Origin: a virus
Direction: 5' to 3' (one strand)
IMG/VR virus record: IMGVR_UViG_3300007725_000020
Span: 1-27,664 of that record
Length of the DNA stretch: 27,664 nucleotides
Shown: one piece after another, positions 8,978-15,876 of the stretch
How positions within the stretch are numbered: the stretch's first letter is position 1
Layout of the letters: each line of letters starts with the position of its first letter
Notes under the pieces: generated by a model
The model's input: only the letters and a program-made list of their open reading frames with translations
Told to the model about the DNA's origin: nothing
The model's database searches: none
Program-made: the position numbers and the translations under genes

Positions 8978-9661
8978 TTAATCCGGAATTGTAATATTTT
9001 CGCTAAATGGATCTATTTCTGAGAAGTCAAGAATATCATCTGCTTCTTTTTCAAAGAATACGTTATCAGCAATTGGATCAGTGTTAGCCAATTCTGTTAG
9101 TGTATTAACATTAGCCGATGTAGTATCAATGTCTGCAAAGTATCCATCAATTTCAGGTCGACCAGTATCGAAACGCTGACCGGAGTATTCAATTAATTCA
9201 CAACGCATATCATAAACTTGTAGAGCGCCAGTTTGATAGAAAATACTTTCATGCTCTACATGCTTGATTTCGTAAATCTTTTCATTGAGTGGGAACCAAA
9301 TTAAATCACCTTCGTAAGGTCTAATTCTACTTTGAGCATCTTTAGTAACGTGTCTTTCGAACGTTCTAATAGCTGTTGTGAATGTAACTTGGTCTCTAAT
9401 TTGTAAACCAAACTTAGATAGGAAATCGCCCTCGCCTTCGAATCCATCTACATTCTTAACATAAGTTTCAAAGAAGTAAACCTCGTCATACATAGGCATA
9501 TCATCTTCGTTAAGAATCTTGTCTTCGCCTTGTAATGTTTGAGACCTAGCAATGTAGATTACATCAATACCATATATTTGAATTGACTCAATGACTAGAT
9601 CGTCAATTAAGTTCTGTTCATATACATTATCATAATTTCGAAAGTACGAGTTTGTTGCCAT
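8978..9661 (-). CDS. 14: Neck protein gp14
   Basis: The 227-residue protein (T4 gp14 has 256) forms the neck ring between portal-gp13 and the tail. It shows the family pattern: an N-terminal Asn/Tyr-rich start (MATNSYFRNYDN), the strand LIDDLVIESIQIYGIDVIY, then YVKNVDGFEGEGDFLSKFG and LQIRDQVTFTTAIRTFE, which are the conserved blocks of gp14 in marine T4-like phages. The C-terminus is acidic. It sits between gp13 and gp15, six bases from each. Confidence 0.93.
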   Translation of the reverse strand: MATNSYFRNYDNVYEQNLIDDLVIESIQIYGIDVIYIARSQTLQGEDKILNEDDMPMYDEVYFFETYVKNVDGFEGEGDFLSKFGLQIRDQVTFTTAIRTFERHVTKDAQSRIRPYEGDLIWFPLNEKIYEIKHVEHESIFYQTGALQVYDMRCELIEYSGQRFDTGRPEIDGYFADIDTTSANVNTLTELANTDPIADNVFFEKEADDILDFSEIDPFSENITIPD

Positions 9662-9667
9662 CGTTTA

Positions 9668-10411
9668 TCACCCAATGAAATTATATGTTAGTGGCTGTAG
9701 GCTACTGATTGCTTCTTCTTCCATACGTTCACGATCTTGACGTGCTTCAGCCAAAATCTGTTCGCCACTAAAACTAACACCGCCGATAAGCTGCATGTTA
9801 TTAAATTTAGTTAGGTTTAGACCCCATTGTTCACGCACAAGAACAGCCGCATAGTTTTGTAACCAGCGATCTTGCCAAACATCAGAGTAAGCATTTGGAT
9901 CAATTATATCATAAGCTTCAATAACAATATACTCTCCAGCCACTAATTTACTCTTAGTCCCATCAATGTATAATCTGTTAATATGCTTATTGTATCTAAT
10001 TAAAGGACGACCTACTAACCATTCTTGTAAGAATTCAATATGAGACATTGTCATGTAATAGTTCTGAATGCTATATCCTGTAATATCAGACATATTGTTA
10101 AGCACAAATTGGTATTGCACGTTAAACATGCCGGTACCAGTCGACATTGAAGTACTTATATCAAATACCTTTGAGATACCCAACAATTGCTGAGGCAATG
10201 TAATATAACCGTTCTCAATATCTTGTTCGGTAAGCTGGTGTTTAATGTAGACTAATTGGCTACCATTATAATGGTAATCACGCCAAAATGAAATAGCCTC
10301 ATCAACACGATCTTCAATTTGTTCTTCAGACACGTTAATTTGAATTACAGGTGCACCAATTTTTCTAAGGATATAATCTTTAAAATCTTCTCTTGATTGT
10401 GGAAGTGCCAT
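9668..10411 (-). CDS. 13: Neck protein gp13
   Basis: The 247-residue protein (T4 gp13 has 309) is the head-completion and neck protein that binds the portal. Typical parts are the start MALPQSREDFKDYILRKIGAP, the helix VSEEQIEDRVDEAISFWRDYH at about 27-47, and the sequence ENGYITLPQQLLGISKVF. The central part carries FLQEWLVGRPLIRYNKH and RLYIDG strands. It precedes gp14 by six bases. The shorter length compared with T4 is usual in marine relatives. Confidence 0.93.
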   Translation of the reverse strand: MALPQSREDFKDYILRKIGAPVIQINVSEEQIEDRVDEAISFWRDYHYNGSQLVYIKHQLTEQDIENGYITLPQQLLGISKVFDISTSMSTGTGMFNVQYQFVLNNMSDITGYSIQNYYMTMSHIEFLQEWLVGRPLIRYNKHINRLYIDGTKSKLVAGEYIVIEAYDIIDPNAYSDVWQDRWLQNYAAVLVREQWGLNLTKFNNMQLIGGVSFSGEQILAEARQDRERMEEEAISSLQPLTYNFIG

Positions 10412-10421
10412 GTGATTCTCC

Positions 10422-10754
10422 TTACGCTAATTGTGCTTTTATGATTACATTAATGTAACCTGTGTTAGGGAAGGTCTCCACTTGGCCATTAGTATAGGTA
10501 ACTTCAAATTCTGCTTTATGAACACCAACAGTTGCGGTATCGCCCGGTTCCCATTTATAAGCTGCAATACCTCTAATGGCACTAACGACAAAGCCGGCAC
10601 CATGATCTACAACAACATTGCCGTTTTCATCAACCATATTGAATGCAACAGTTTGCACATTAGCCAATGATTTTGCTTTACCAGCTGAGTCTGTTAAAAC
10701 GGCTTCGATAGTTGGCGCAGTGTCGTTTTGTTTGATATAAAAACTTGCCGACAT
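10422..10754 (-). CDS. Small beta-rich protein, BppU-N-like
   Basis: A 110-residue all-beta protein. It begins MSASFYIKQNDTAPTIEAVL and carries FNMVDENGNVV, AYKWEPGDTATVG and HKAEFEVTYTNGQVETFP. This arrangement (an N-terminal IKQNDT-type strand, a WEPGDT turn, then a VTYxDGxxxTFP hairpin) is that of the N-terminal domain of phage baseplate upper proteins (BppU) and of small Ig-like structural proteins in many phages. A virion role is likely, possibly head or tail decoration. It lies ten bases before gp13 and behind its own late-promoter octamer. Function is inferred from fold resemblance and position only. Confidence 0.7.
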   Translation of the reverse strand: MSASFYIKQNDTAPTIEAVLTDSAGKAKSLANVQTVAFNMVDENGNVVVDHGAGFVVSAIRGIAAYKWEPGDTATVGVHKAEFEVTYTNGQVETFPNTGYINVIIKAQLA

Positions 10755-10780
10755 GTATTTTCTCCAAATCTTTTTAGTAT

Positions 10781-10788
10781 TATTTATT
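10781..10788 (-). promoter_or_regulatory. Putative late promoter upstream of the gp13-gp17 block
   Basis: The minus strand reads TTTTAATAAATAATACTA. AATAAATA followed by ATACT is close to the extended T4 late consensus (TATAAATACTATT). It lies in a 51-base gap, 27 bases before the 110-residue gene, and could drive that gene and the neck and packaging genes behind it. Confidence 0.6.
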
Positions 10789-10805
10789 AAAAGAAAGACT
10801 GCTTA

Positions 10806-11393
10806 TCAAGGCTGCAATATTCTTACACCATTAGCGCCAGATTGAACAATTTTCATATCGTTGGATTGAACTAGTATTTCCATACTGTTCGTATAATCAT
10901 TTGTAAGAGTAACTATGTTTGCACCAGTTTTATTAATTGAAATAGTGGGTGCATTAATACCAGTTGCTTCTACACTAAAGCTTATAGAAATATCAGAAGA
11001 TTGAATATCTTGTACAACTACAAATGAACCTTTAAAATTAAAATCTAAAGCTTGATCTAATTGTCCTTTAACAATTACTTCACCAGCCGCAGATTGAGTA
11101 AATTCTAAATTATTTCTATATTCAGATTCACCAAAAATTTGTACACCAAAATCTGCAGTTGCGCTTCCAGTAAAACCAAAGCTAACATCTGCAGTACCTT
11201 CAACAATGGGTAAAGCCGCACCAGCTAGAACAGAAAATGGAATTGTTCCAGATGCTTGACCTTTAACGATTACTTGTCCAGCGGTTACAAGAGAAAGATC
11301 AAAATTACCTTGAGCTTCCCCTCCTGTAATAACAGAACCACCACCAAAGAAATCGTAATCTAATGTAGTAGAAAACGTTCCGTTTGCGGACAT
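10806..11393 (-). CDS. Repetitive beta-structured protein, probable virion component
   Basis: The 195-residue protein is not one I recognise. It is rich in G, A, S, V and F and has an internal repeat of about 40-45 residues built on AGxVIVKGQ: AGQVIVKGQASG, AGAALPIVEGTAD and AGEVIVKGQLDQ, each followed by an FxFxG-type strand. It contains no cysteine, membrane segment or catalytic motif. The regular strand pattern suggests a beta-prism or fibre-like assembly. It stands between two other small beta-rich genes directly upstream of the neck genes, so a virion or fibre-associated role is inferred. Confidence 0.65.
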   Translation of the reverse strand: MSANGTFSTTLDYDFFGGGSVITGGEAQGNFDLSLVTAGQVIVKGQASGTIPFSVLAGAALPIVEGTADVSFGFTGSATADFGVQIFGESEYRNNLEFTQSAAGEVIVKGQLDQALDFNFKGSFVVVQDIQSSDISISFSVEATGINAPTISINKTGANIVTLTNDYTNSMEILVQSNDMKIVQSGANGVRILQP

Positions 11394-11409
11394 GGAATAT
11401 TATCCGTTA

Positions 11410-11817
11410 TTATGCACCACCGGCAGTGATAGTGAATGAAGTAATATTGATTTGCTGACCCAGACCAATGTTGGTATTATCTAGCTGTAGATCGCCACCA
11501 CCTGCAGTTTCAGAAACAGTACCTTGCATATGGCAAGCGGTGCCTGAATTGTTATGAATACGGAAGTGACCAGCTACACCTGAAGCATCAGCAGAAAGAT
11601 CTTGCCAAGTACCAGATAGTGTAATAGTACCATTAGAAGGAGCTGCAAACCATTCAGCAGGTAATACCATAGTTGCTAGAACTACACCAGTATTTGCAGA
11701 TGCGCAGTCATCAGGAACAGGACCAGAAGAAATGGTCAAAATAGGATTAGCGCCAACTGTATCTTCAATAGCTTGAAGTGTGGCGTTTCGAGTGTCGATT
11801 GATAATTGGAAAGCCAT
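11410..11817 (-). CDS. Small beta-sandwich protein, probable virion component
   Basis: A 135-residue beta-rich protein starting MAFQLSIDTRNATLQAIEDTV and ending FTITAGGA. It includes the segment DCASANTGVVLATMVLP, SGTWQDLSADASGVAGHFR and SGTACHMQGTVSETGGG-type loops. Proteins of this look are common, without known function, near structural genes of marine phages. No catalytic motif is seen. ATG start with an AAGGAGA Shine-Dalgarno. A TATAAATA late-promoter octamer lies 39 bases upstream, so it is probably the first gene of a late transcription unit. A decoration or tail accessory role is possible. Confidence 0.7.
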   Translation of the reverse strand: MAFQLSIDTRNATLQAIEDTVGANPILTISSGPVPDDCASANTGVVLATMVLPAEWFAAPSNGTITLSGTWQDLSADASGVAGHFRIHNNSGTACHMQGTVSETAGGGDLQLDNTNIGLGQQINITSFTITAGGA

Positions 11818-11855
11818 CGTGTGTCTCCTTGGGATTGATGGGATTTATTTGTAAA

Positions 11856-11863
11856 TATTTATA
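11856..11863 (-). promoter_or_regulatory. Putative late promoter (exact TATAAATA)
   Basis: The minus strand reads TTTTTTATAAATATTTAC and contains the exact T4 late octamer TATAAATA in a 107-base intergenic gap, 39 bases before the 135-residue gene. It is one of two exact octamers seen in gaps of this window. Confidence 0.65.
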
Positions 11864-11871
11864 AAAAACAG

Positions 11872-11899
11872 TTGACAGCTTTCCAGATGTTGGTATAAT
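11872..11899 (+). promoter_or_regulatory. Consensus sigma70 promoter directed against all genes
   Basis: On the plus strand there is an exact -35 box TTGACA (11872-11877), a 16-base spacer and an exact -10 box TATAAT (11894-11899), preceded by an extended -10 TG (11891-11892). The expected start point is near 11906. No plausible plus-strand gene follows; the only immediate reading frame is 25 codons from the ATG at 11906. The transcript would run antisense through the cytidylyltransferase gene and the genes beyond. It may be an early-type promoter making an antisense or small RNA. Confidence 0.6.
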
Positions 11900-11924
11900 A
11901 GGGTTATGCCCTTAAAAATAATAG

Positions 11925-12680
11925 TTAATGTCTTCTTTCAATATCATCCTCAGATAATTCCAATCCCATCCATACTTCAATGACTTTGATTGGTTTATCC
12001 CCAACATTAATTGCCTTATGCCATGTTAATTTAGGAATGTCGATACTTTCACCTGTACTATATATCTTAGATGTTCTGTATCCATCAGCAAACTCAAGAT
12101 CCATTTTAAGCTCACCATCTACGATATGCCAATGTTCAGATCTTTGGAAATGTCTTTGATCAGACAATGATTTACCAACGTCAATTGATAATTCTTTTAC
12201 TTTCCAATGGCCATTTTTATCCAATTCACGATATTTACCCCAAGCTCTTTCAGTTGTTGGTTTATCCCAATTAGATAGAATCCATGATGAACTATTCTTT
12301 TTATTTTCGCCACCAACACCAAAAACAAATTCAACATTATCATAAACCATTTCAGGAATATTATCCTTAGTGCGATCACCACCATTTGCAAAAATGATTT
12401 CTGAATTAGGAGGGAAATTTTCTTTTACATGTTTAATAGCATCAATTGCTGAATCATCACTATCGTCAAAACCAAAAGTATATCCTACACATTTAATATT
12501 TTCAATAATAGCTTTACGTTCTTCGAAGGGCATGAATGGTCGTCCCTTTTTACGAGTTAACCATTCATTACTATTTATGCCGACACACAAAATGTCTCCG
12601 AGCTCACGGGCTGCTTTAAAATATTCGATATGTCCGGAATGAAGAGGATCGAATCCACCTGTTACAATAACTACTTTCAT
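11925..12680 (-). CDS. Cytidylyltransferase fused to a phosphomannose-isomerase-type cupin
   Basis: The 251-residue protein has two domains. Residues 1-135 are a nucleotidyltransferase of the glycerol-3-phosphate/phosphoethanolamine cytidylyltransferase type, with VTGGFDPLHSGHIEY (HxGH at H14-H17) and a KKNSSSWIL segment in place of the family's ISSTxL motif. Residues 140-251 are a cupin like that of type II mannose-6-phosphate isomerases: QRSEHWHIVDGELKM, GESIDIPKLTWHKAIN and KVIEVWMG. It likely activates or presents a small phosphorylated alcohol or sugar, perhaps for surface or virion glycan decoration. I chose the ATG at 12680, which overlaps the previous stop by one base (TAATG) and is followed at once by the MKVVIVTGG strand. 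A start nine codons earlier would add residues unlike the family. Confidence 0.85.
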   Translation of the reverse strand: MKVVIVTGGFDPLHSGHIEYFKAARELGDILCVGINSNEWLTRKKGRPFMPFEERKAIIENIKCVGYTFGFDDSDDSAIDAIKHVKENFPPNSEIIFANGGDRTKDNIPEMVYDNVEFVFGVGGENKKNSSSWILSNWDKPTTERAWGKYRELDKNGHWKVKELSIDVGKSLSDQRHFQRSEHWHIVDGELKMDLEFADGYRTSKIYSTGESIDIPKLTWHKAINVGDKPIKVIEVWMGLELSEDDIERRH

Positions 12681-13918
12681 TATATACCTTTCATCATATA
12701 GTTCCAAGCAAAGTTGGTTTGTTCTGGTGCTTTAAGCATTCTCTTATTATTTACAAATCCTGGATGCACCCACCAGTCTTCGTAATTATTATGCTCGTCT
12801 ACTGCAACATCAGGAACGTAAAGAACATAACCAATTTTACTTAACACTTCTCGAGTTTTATCACGGAGATCATTACCCCACCAACAAGCATTATGTTGTA
12901 TTTGAATAATAGTAAATTCGTAATCGTGGTAAGGAATAGCTTCTATAGCTTTTTCAGTTGCACCTTCGGCATTAATACGGAGGAAATCAACATTATTCTC
13001 TAAACAATTTTGCTTAAACAAATAGTGGTAATTAATAGAAGCTGCATCATCTAGAACTATAGTGCTCTTTCTTTTGCGAGAATATTCAGCACACATTCTT
13101 TCTGAATTATCAATTGAGATACCTTTCCAATCAAAGTCTTTCTCGAGCAATAATGTATTATTGAATAACTCGGGATGGCCAGAACCAATTTCAATAAAAG
13201 TACCTTCTCGTTTACCATTTAAGAAAGATAATACAAACATATCTTGAAAATGACGAGAGTAATTTCTTTCTACTTTTTCAAGTCCTTCGAACGGAAATTT
13301 GTAATCTTCTTTCTGGTCCTTTGTATAAGCTAAAGTACTAGGGTAGCCAATTTTATTTAATAGCTTACTAATTTCTTCGTTTACTTTTGGCGAAATCTTT
13401 TCTTTATATTTAAGATCGAATAGGATATTCTTAGAATCATCACGACCATCAGTTTTCCATTTAGAATGACCATACAAAAATTTAAGCTCATCTATGCCAG
13501 GAAACTCTAGGTCATTGTCTAATTGTACTTCGTCTGGTTTATAATAATCTACACCAATTTTAGAATACATTAATGCATCACGCCATTCACTTCTTTCTAT
13601 ACAATGTTTGGCGAGAAAATAATAACCTTCTGGTCTTTCAGGTAAGATAGTTAGTGCCATTTTAAGCATGCCACTTACGGTATGAGCACGATCACCATTG
13701 CGCTCCATTAGTTTAGCGCCAAGAATAATAGACTTATATTGAAGCCATTTTTCTTCAAATGTTTTGCCTTCACAAAAGTCTGCAGCTCGTAAATACCAGC
13801 CAAACCCTGCTGCCCCTTGTAACAGTTTATCATATTCACGGGCTAGGGCATACATTTTAAATGGATTAGAATAGTCTAAAACAACGTCATTCAACGCTTT
13901 CATATTTGTAAATTTCAT
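12680..13918 (-). CDS. FkbM-type methyltransferase with helical-repeat N-terminus
   Basis: The 412-residue protein has an alpha-helical N-terminal half (about 15-130) with TPR-like helix pairs: ALAREYDKLL, FEEKWLQYKSIILGAKL, GMLKMALTILPERPEGYYFLA and WRDALMYSKIGVDYY. This recalls the repeats attached to many glycosyltransferases. The C-terminal half is a SAM-dependent methyltransferase of the FkbM class: motif I GTFIEIGSGHPELFNNT at about 239-255, acidic ISIDNSE at about 267-273, and VDFLRINAEGATEKAI at about 310-325, which corresponds to the FkbM D-x-E-G block with N-A-E-G here. The likely role is O-methylation of a sugar. It sits between the GH130-like and cytidylyltransferase genes, consistent with a glycan-modifying unit. 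Confidence 0.82.
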   Translation of the reverse strand: MKFTNMKALNDVVLDYSNPFKMYALAREYDKLLQGAAGFGWYLRAADFCEGKTFEEKWLQYKSIILGAKLMERNGDRAHTVSGMLKMALTILPERPEGYYFLAKHCIERSEWRDALMYSKIGVDYYKPDEVQLDNDLEFPGIDELKFLYGHSKWKTDGRDDSKNILFDLKYKEKISPKVNEEISKLLNKIGYPSTLAYTKDQKEDYKFPFEGLEKVERNYSRHFQDMFVLSFLNGKREGTFIEIGSGHPELFNNTLLLEKDFDWKGISIDNSERMCAEYSRKRKSTIVLDDAASINYHYLFKQNCLENNVDFLRINAEGATEKAIEAIPYHDYEFTIIQIQHNACWWGNDLRDKTREVLSKIGYVLYVPDVAVDEHNNYEDWWVHPGFVNNKRMLKAPEQTNFAWNYMMKGI

Positions 13919-13926
13919 TTTATACC

Positions 13927-14958
13927 TTACCTAGTCAAGAAATCAAAGAACACTTTTTGCGGCATTCTTAATATATATGACGCGTTATCTTGCCATCCAA
14001 ATGAGATAAGAATATCATTACCATGCATTGCGGCGCCGGTAACAAATTCAATATTGTAATCTTCGCTTCTTACATGATCGTAATATGTACCAAGAAAGTG
14101 AAATTCTCGTGAAGCATGAATTAGATTCCAATCATTATCCCATACAACTACTCGGTGCGCATAGTTGCCATCTTTGCGCATAAAAGGATCTTTTAATAGA
14201 TTGGTTTCATGACAAAAAGCTATACGTTGATTATCATTAATACGTAAAACTTGCGAGCCACCTCTTAAATCTTTACCCATTTCAACAATTTTCTTAGGAT
14301 CATTTACAACATCAGTAGTAACTCTATTTTCAATGTCATAATGAATAAGCTGTGTTGGGTTAGTCCACTTTACAAAATGGTATGGCATATCTAAAACAGG
14401 CATCCAGTTCTTTTCACAGTAACTAGAATCATCACCCGGCGCAGGAATAGGATTACGAGAAATTTCTTTCCATTGACCATCTACAAAATCAATTTCAGCC
14501 ATTTCCATTCGGCCTTTACCTTTGTCGTCATAACAATCGCGACGTACACCGCAAAGGTACATTTTATCTTCCCAAGAAAATAGACGAGCATCCTCAAGAC
14601 CGATAAAATTCCAGGTTGGCTCAGTGTCAAAAGTCATGTGAACACGTTGCGCGCTTTTTAAATTTAGATTATGATCTAATTCACACATAACATTATGGGT
14701 GCGTAATGTAACATCATTTTCAGGATGTACGTATACTAAAGGACCCCATTGATGTGGAAAACGTTTACCTTCGGAATGGTAGAGTGTGTAGTTCACGTGG
14801 CGTACATTAACAAAGATTTTGCCTTTATGAACAAAAATCGAGGGGTTCATAATACCTGACTCGTTTCCAAGTACTTCCTTAGGAAGAATTAAAGGATGTA
14901 ATGAACCACCTCGTTTTAAGGCATAGGTGGCCAAACCACCCATGTGTAGATCATGCAT
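13927..14958 (-). CDS. GH130-like five-bladed beta-propeller protein
   Basis: The 343-residue protein resembles the GH130 family of mannoside phosphorylases and related five-bladed propellers. Family-like blocks are IMNPSIFVHKGKIFVNVRH at about 36-54, GLEDARLFSWEDKMYL at 120-135 (the GxEDxR block) and EKNWMPVLDMPYHFVKW at 182-198 (the EKNWxP block). LRGGSQVLRI and FVTGAAMHGNDILISFG further on match later blades. Known family members cleave or phosphorolyse beta-mannosides, but similar proteins of unknown activity occur in phages near structural genes. I cannot confirm the catalytic acid. It starts with an ATG behind a GGAG Shine-Dalgarno and leads the three-gene carbohydrate module. Confidence 0.75.
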   Translation of the reverse strand: MHDLHMGGLATYALKRGGSLHPLILPKEVLGNESGIMNPSIFVHKGKIFVNVRHVNYTLYHSEGKRFPHQWGPLVYVHPENDVTLRTHNVMCELDHNLNLKSAQRVHMTFDTEPTWNFIGLEDARLFSWEDKMYLCGVRRDCYDDKGKGRMEMAEIDFVDGQWKEISRNPIPAPGDDSSYCEKNWMPVLDMPYHFVKWTNPTQLIHYDIENRVTTDVVNDPKKIVEMGKDLRGGSQVLRINDNQRIAFCHETNLLKDPFMRKDGNYAHRVVVWDNDWNLIHASREFHFLGTYYDHVRSEDYNIEFVTGAAMHGNDILISFGWQDNASYILRMPQKVFFDFLTR

Positions 14959-14996
14959 AACAACTCCATTATAAAAAACAAAAGACTTATTATATA

Positions 14997-15329
14997 TTAA
15001 TTCCAGTTAGGAGTATAAGTCTTCATTATATTTTTTTCAAGTTTCTTGGCAAGCACGTTATCTATCATTTTAACATCTGACGGAGATAAGCTTGCTTCGA
15101 TCCAACCGACTACATGCTCTTTAGTCACTGAATCAAGAGCAATAAACTCAGAAGAGGTAACCTCAGCAACTGAGAATTTAGATTTTCCCAAGTATGTTGC
15201 AGTGTTACCAACTTCATCGGTTGCAATTTTTTTCCAGTGAACATATACAATTGAATCAGGCATTAATTCGCCATCAGGACCTGTTAGGTCTTGAGTACCA
15301 AGTTTTAATATTTGATATGTATAATTCAC
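14997..15329 (-). CDS. Small protein, paralogue of the 15349-15738 gene
   Basis: A 110-residue protein of unknown function with a GTG start at 15329-15327 behind AAGGAA. It aligns over nearly its full length with its upstream neighbour. Shared pattern: Y-T/W-x5-L, a short linker, a V-x-x-W/F-W-K strand, A/G-T-D-E-x-G-N, a F-x-A/V-A-x-V block, E-F/S-I/F-A-L/F-x-S-L/V, then a V-x-x-W-I helix. Such W-K-G-T/A-T-D-E-x-G-N proteins are common small conserved proteins in marine T4-like phages and may be virion parts. The pair points to tandem duplication followed by divergence. Confidence 0.7.
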   Translation of the reverse strand: MNYTYQILKLGTQDLTGPDGELMPDSIVYVHWKKIATDEVGNTATYLGKSKFSVAEVTSSEFIALDSVTKEHVVGWIEASLSPSDVKMIDNVLAKKLEKNIMKTYTPNWN

Positions 15330-15348
15330 GATATGTTCCTTAGATTAG

Positions 15349-15738
15349 TTATGCTTGAGGAGCAGTGTTTGCTTCTTCTTCAGCAGGAGCCCAAGGCAAT
15401 TCAGACGAAGATTTCTCAATAGTAAGAGAAGCATTAATCATATTCGTAATTTGTTGGTCAATATGCGCTTTGTAGTTTGCGTCAGAATTTACTACATTTT
15501 GAATCCAGCTAATAACATCAGCTTCTTGTAAAGATTCAAAAGCAGTAAATGAACCTGCAGGAACATTAGCAGCAGTAAAAGGGGTTGCTCCTGAGAAGTG
15601 TCCTTCATTACCATTTTCATCGGTACCAACAACTTTCCAGAAAGTTTGTACTACAGCATTAGGAAGGGTTGCACCCTCAGAGTTTACTTCATCACGAACC
15701 TTAAGGCTGGTGACAGACCAAGTGTAAGTTAGTGCCAT
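15349..15738 (-). CDS. Small protein, paralogue of the 14997-15329 gene
   Basis: A 129-residue protein that begins MALTYTWSVTSLKVRDEV and ends in an acidic Glu/Ala-rich tail (PWAPAEEEANTAPQA) which its paralogue lacks. The shared core includes QTFWKVVGTDENGNEG and a helical VISWIQNVV segment. There is no cysteine and no catalytic motif. It is the first gene behind two late-promoter-like octamers and a stem-loop, with a GGAGAA Shine-Dalgarno, which suggests strong late expression and a structural role. Function unknown. Confidence 0.7.
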   Translation of the reverse strand: MALTYTWSVTSLKVRDEVNSEGATLPNAVVQTFWKVVGTDENGNEGHFSGATPFTAANVPAGSFTAFESLQEADVISWIQNVVNSDANYKAHIDQQITNMINASLTIEKSSSELPWAPAEEEANTAPQA

Positions 15739-15771
15739 TATTTTTCTCCGTTAGATTAAGTTCGGTAATCT

Positions 15772-15779
15772 TATTTATT
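15772..15779 (-). promoter_or_regulatory. Putative late promoter, proximal copy
   Basis: The minus strand reads TTTTAATAAATAAGATT and contains AATAAATA, about 34 bases before the 129-residue gene. It follows directly on the stem-loop at 15785-15803, so the oligo-T after the stem and the promoter overlap. Confidence 0.55.
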
Positions 15780-15784
15780 AAAAC

Positions 15785-15803
15785 GGGTTTCGCTACTAAA
15801 CCC
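15785..15803 (-). terminator. Stem-loop with T run: weak terminator or 5' RNA hairpin
   Basis: On the minus strand GGGTTT, a seven-base loop (AGTAGCG) and AAACCC form a perfect six-base stem, followed by G and TTTT. It could end transcripts of the radical SAM island, though the T run is short. Alternatively, RNA started from the upstream TATAAATA (15814-15821) would carry this hairpin at its 5' end. Confidence 0.5.
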
Positions 15804-15813
15804 CTATAGATTC

Positions 15814-15821
15814 TATTTATA
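15814..15821 (-). promoter_or_regulatory. Putative late promoter, distal copy (exact TATAAATA)
   Basis: The minus strand reads GTATAAATAGAATC with the exact T4 late octamer. A start about six bases downstream of it would place the 15785-15803 hairpin at the very 5' end of the RNA. It overlaps the stop codon of the possible 19-codon ORF. Confidence 0.55.
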
Positions 15822-15876
15822 CATCTGTATCGTCATGTTTTGAGAGCAACTTTGTATCTCGCTTTTCTTCACTCAT
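15817..15876 (-). CDS. Possible 19-residue peptide (micro-ORF)
   Basis: ATG at 15876-15874 overlaps the end of the 2OG-oxygenase gene, with AGAGG about five bases before it. The frame encodes MSEEKRDTKLLSKHDDTDV and stops with TAA at 15819-15817. It is very charged and has no cysteine. The overlap and spacing look like coupled translation, but length alone gives little support and it may be chance. Confidence 0.25.
   Translation of the reverse strand: MSEEKRDTKLLSKHDDTDV

Noticed and set aside
11906-11983. 25-codon plus-strand ORF behind the sigma70 promoter
   Set aside because: It has no Shine-Dalgarno, overlaps the end of a real gene and has no recognisable composition.
12370-12642. Plus-strand ORFs across the window (for example 996-1280, 2397-2663, 12370-12642, 20767-21048)
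   Set aside because: All lie antisense to well-supported minus-strand genes, lack ribosome binding sites and look like reverse-frame shadows.
12681-12707. Longer start for the cytidylyltransferase at 12707
   Set aside because: The added nine residues do not fit the family, whose first strand begins at the ATG at 12680, which overlaps the preceding stop as TAATG.
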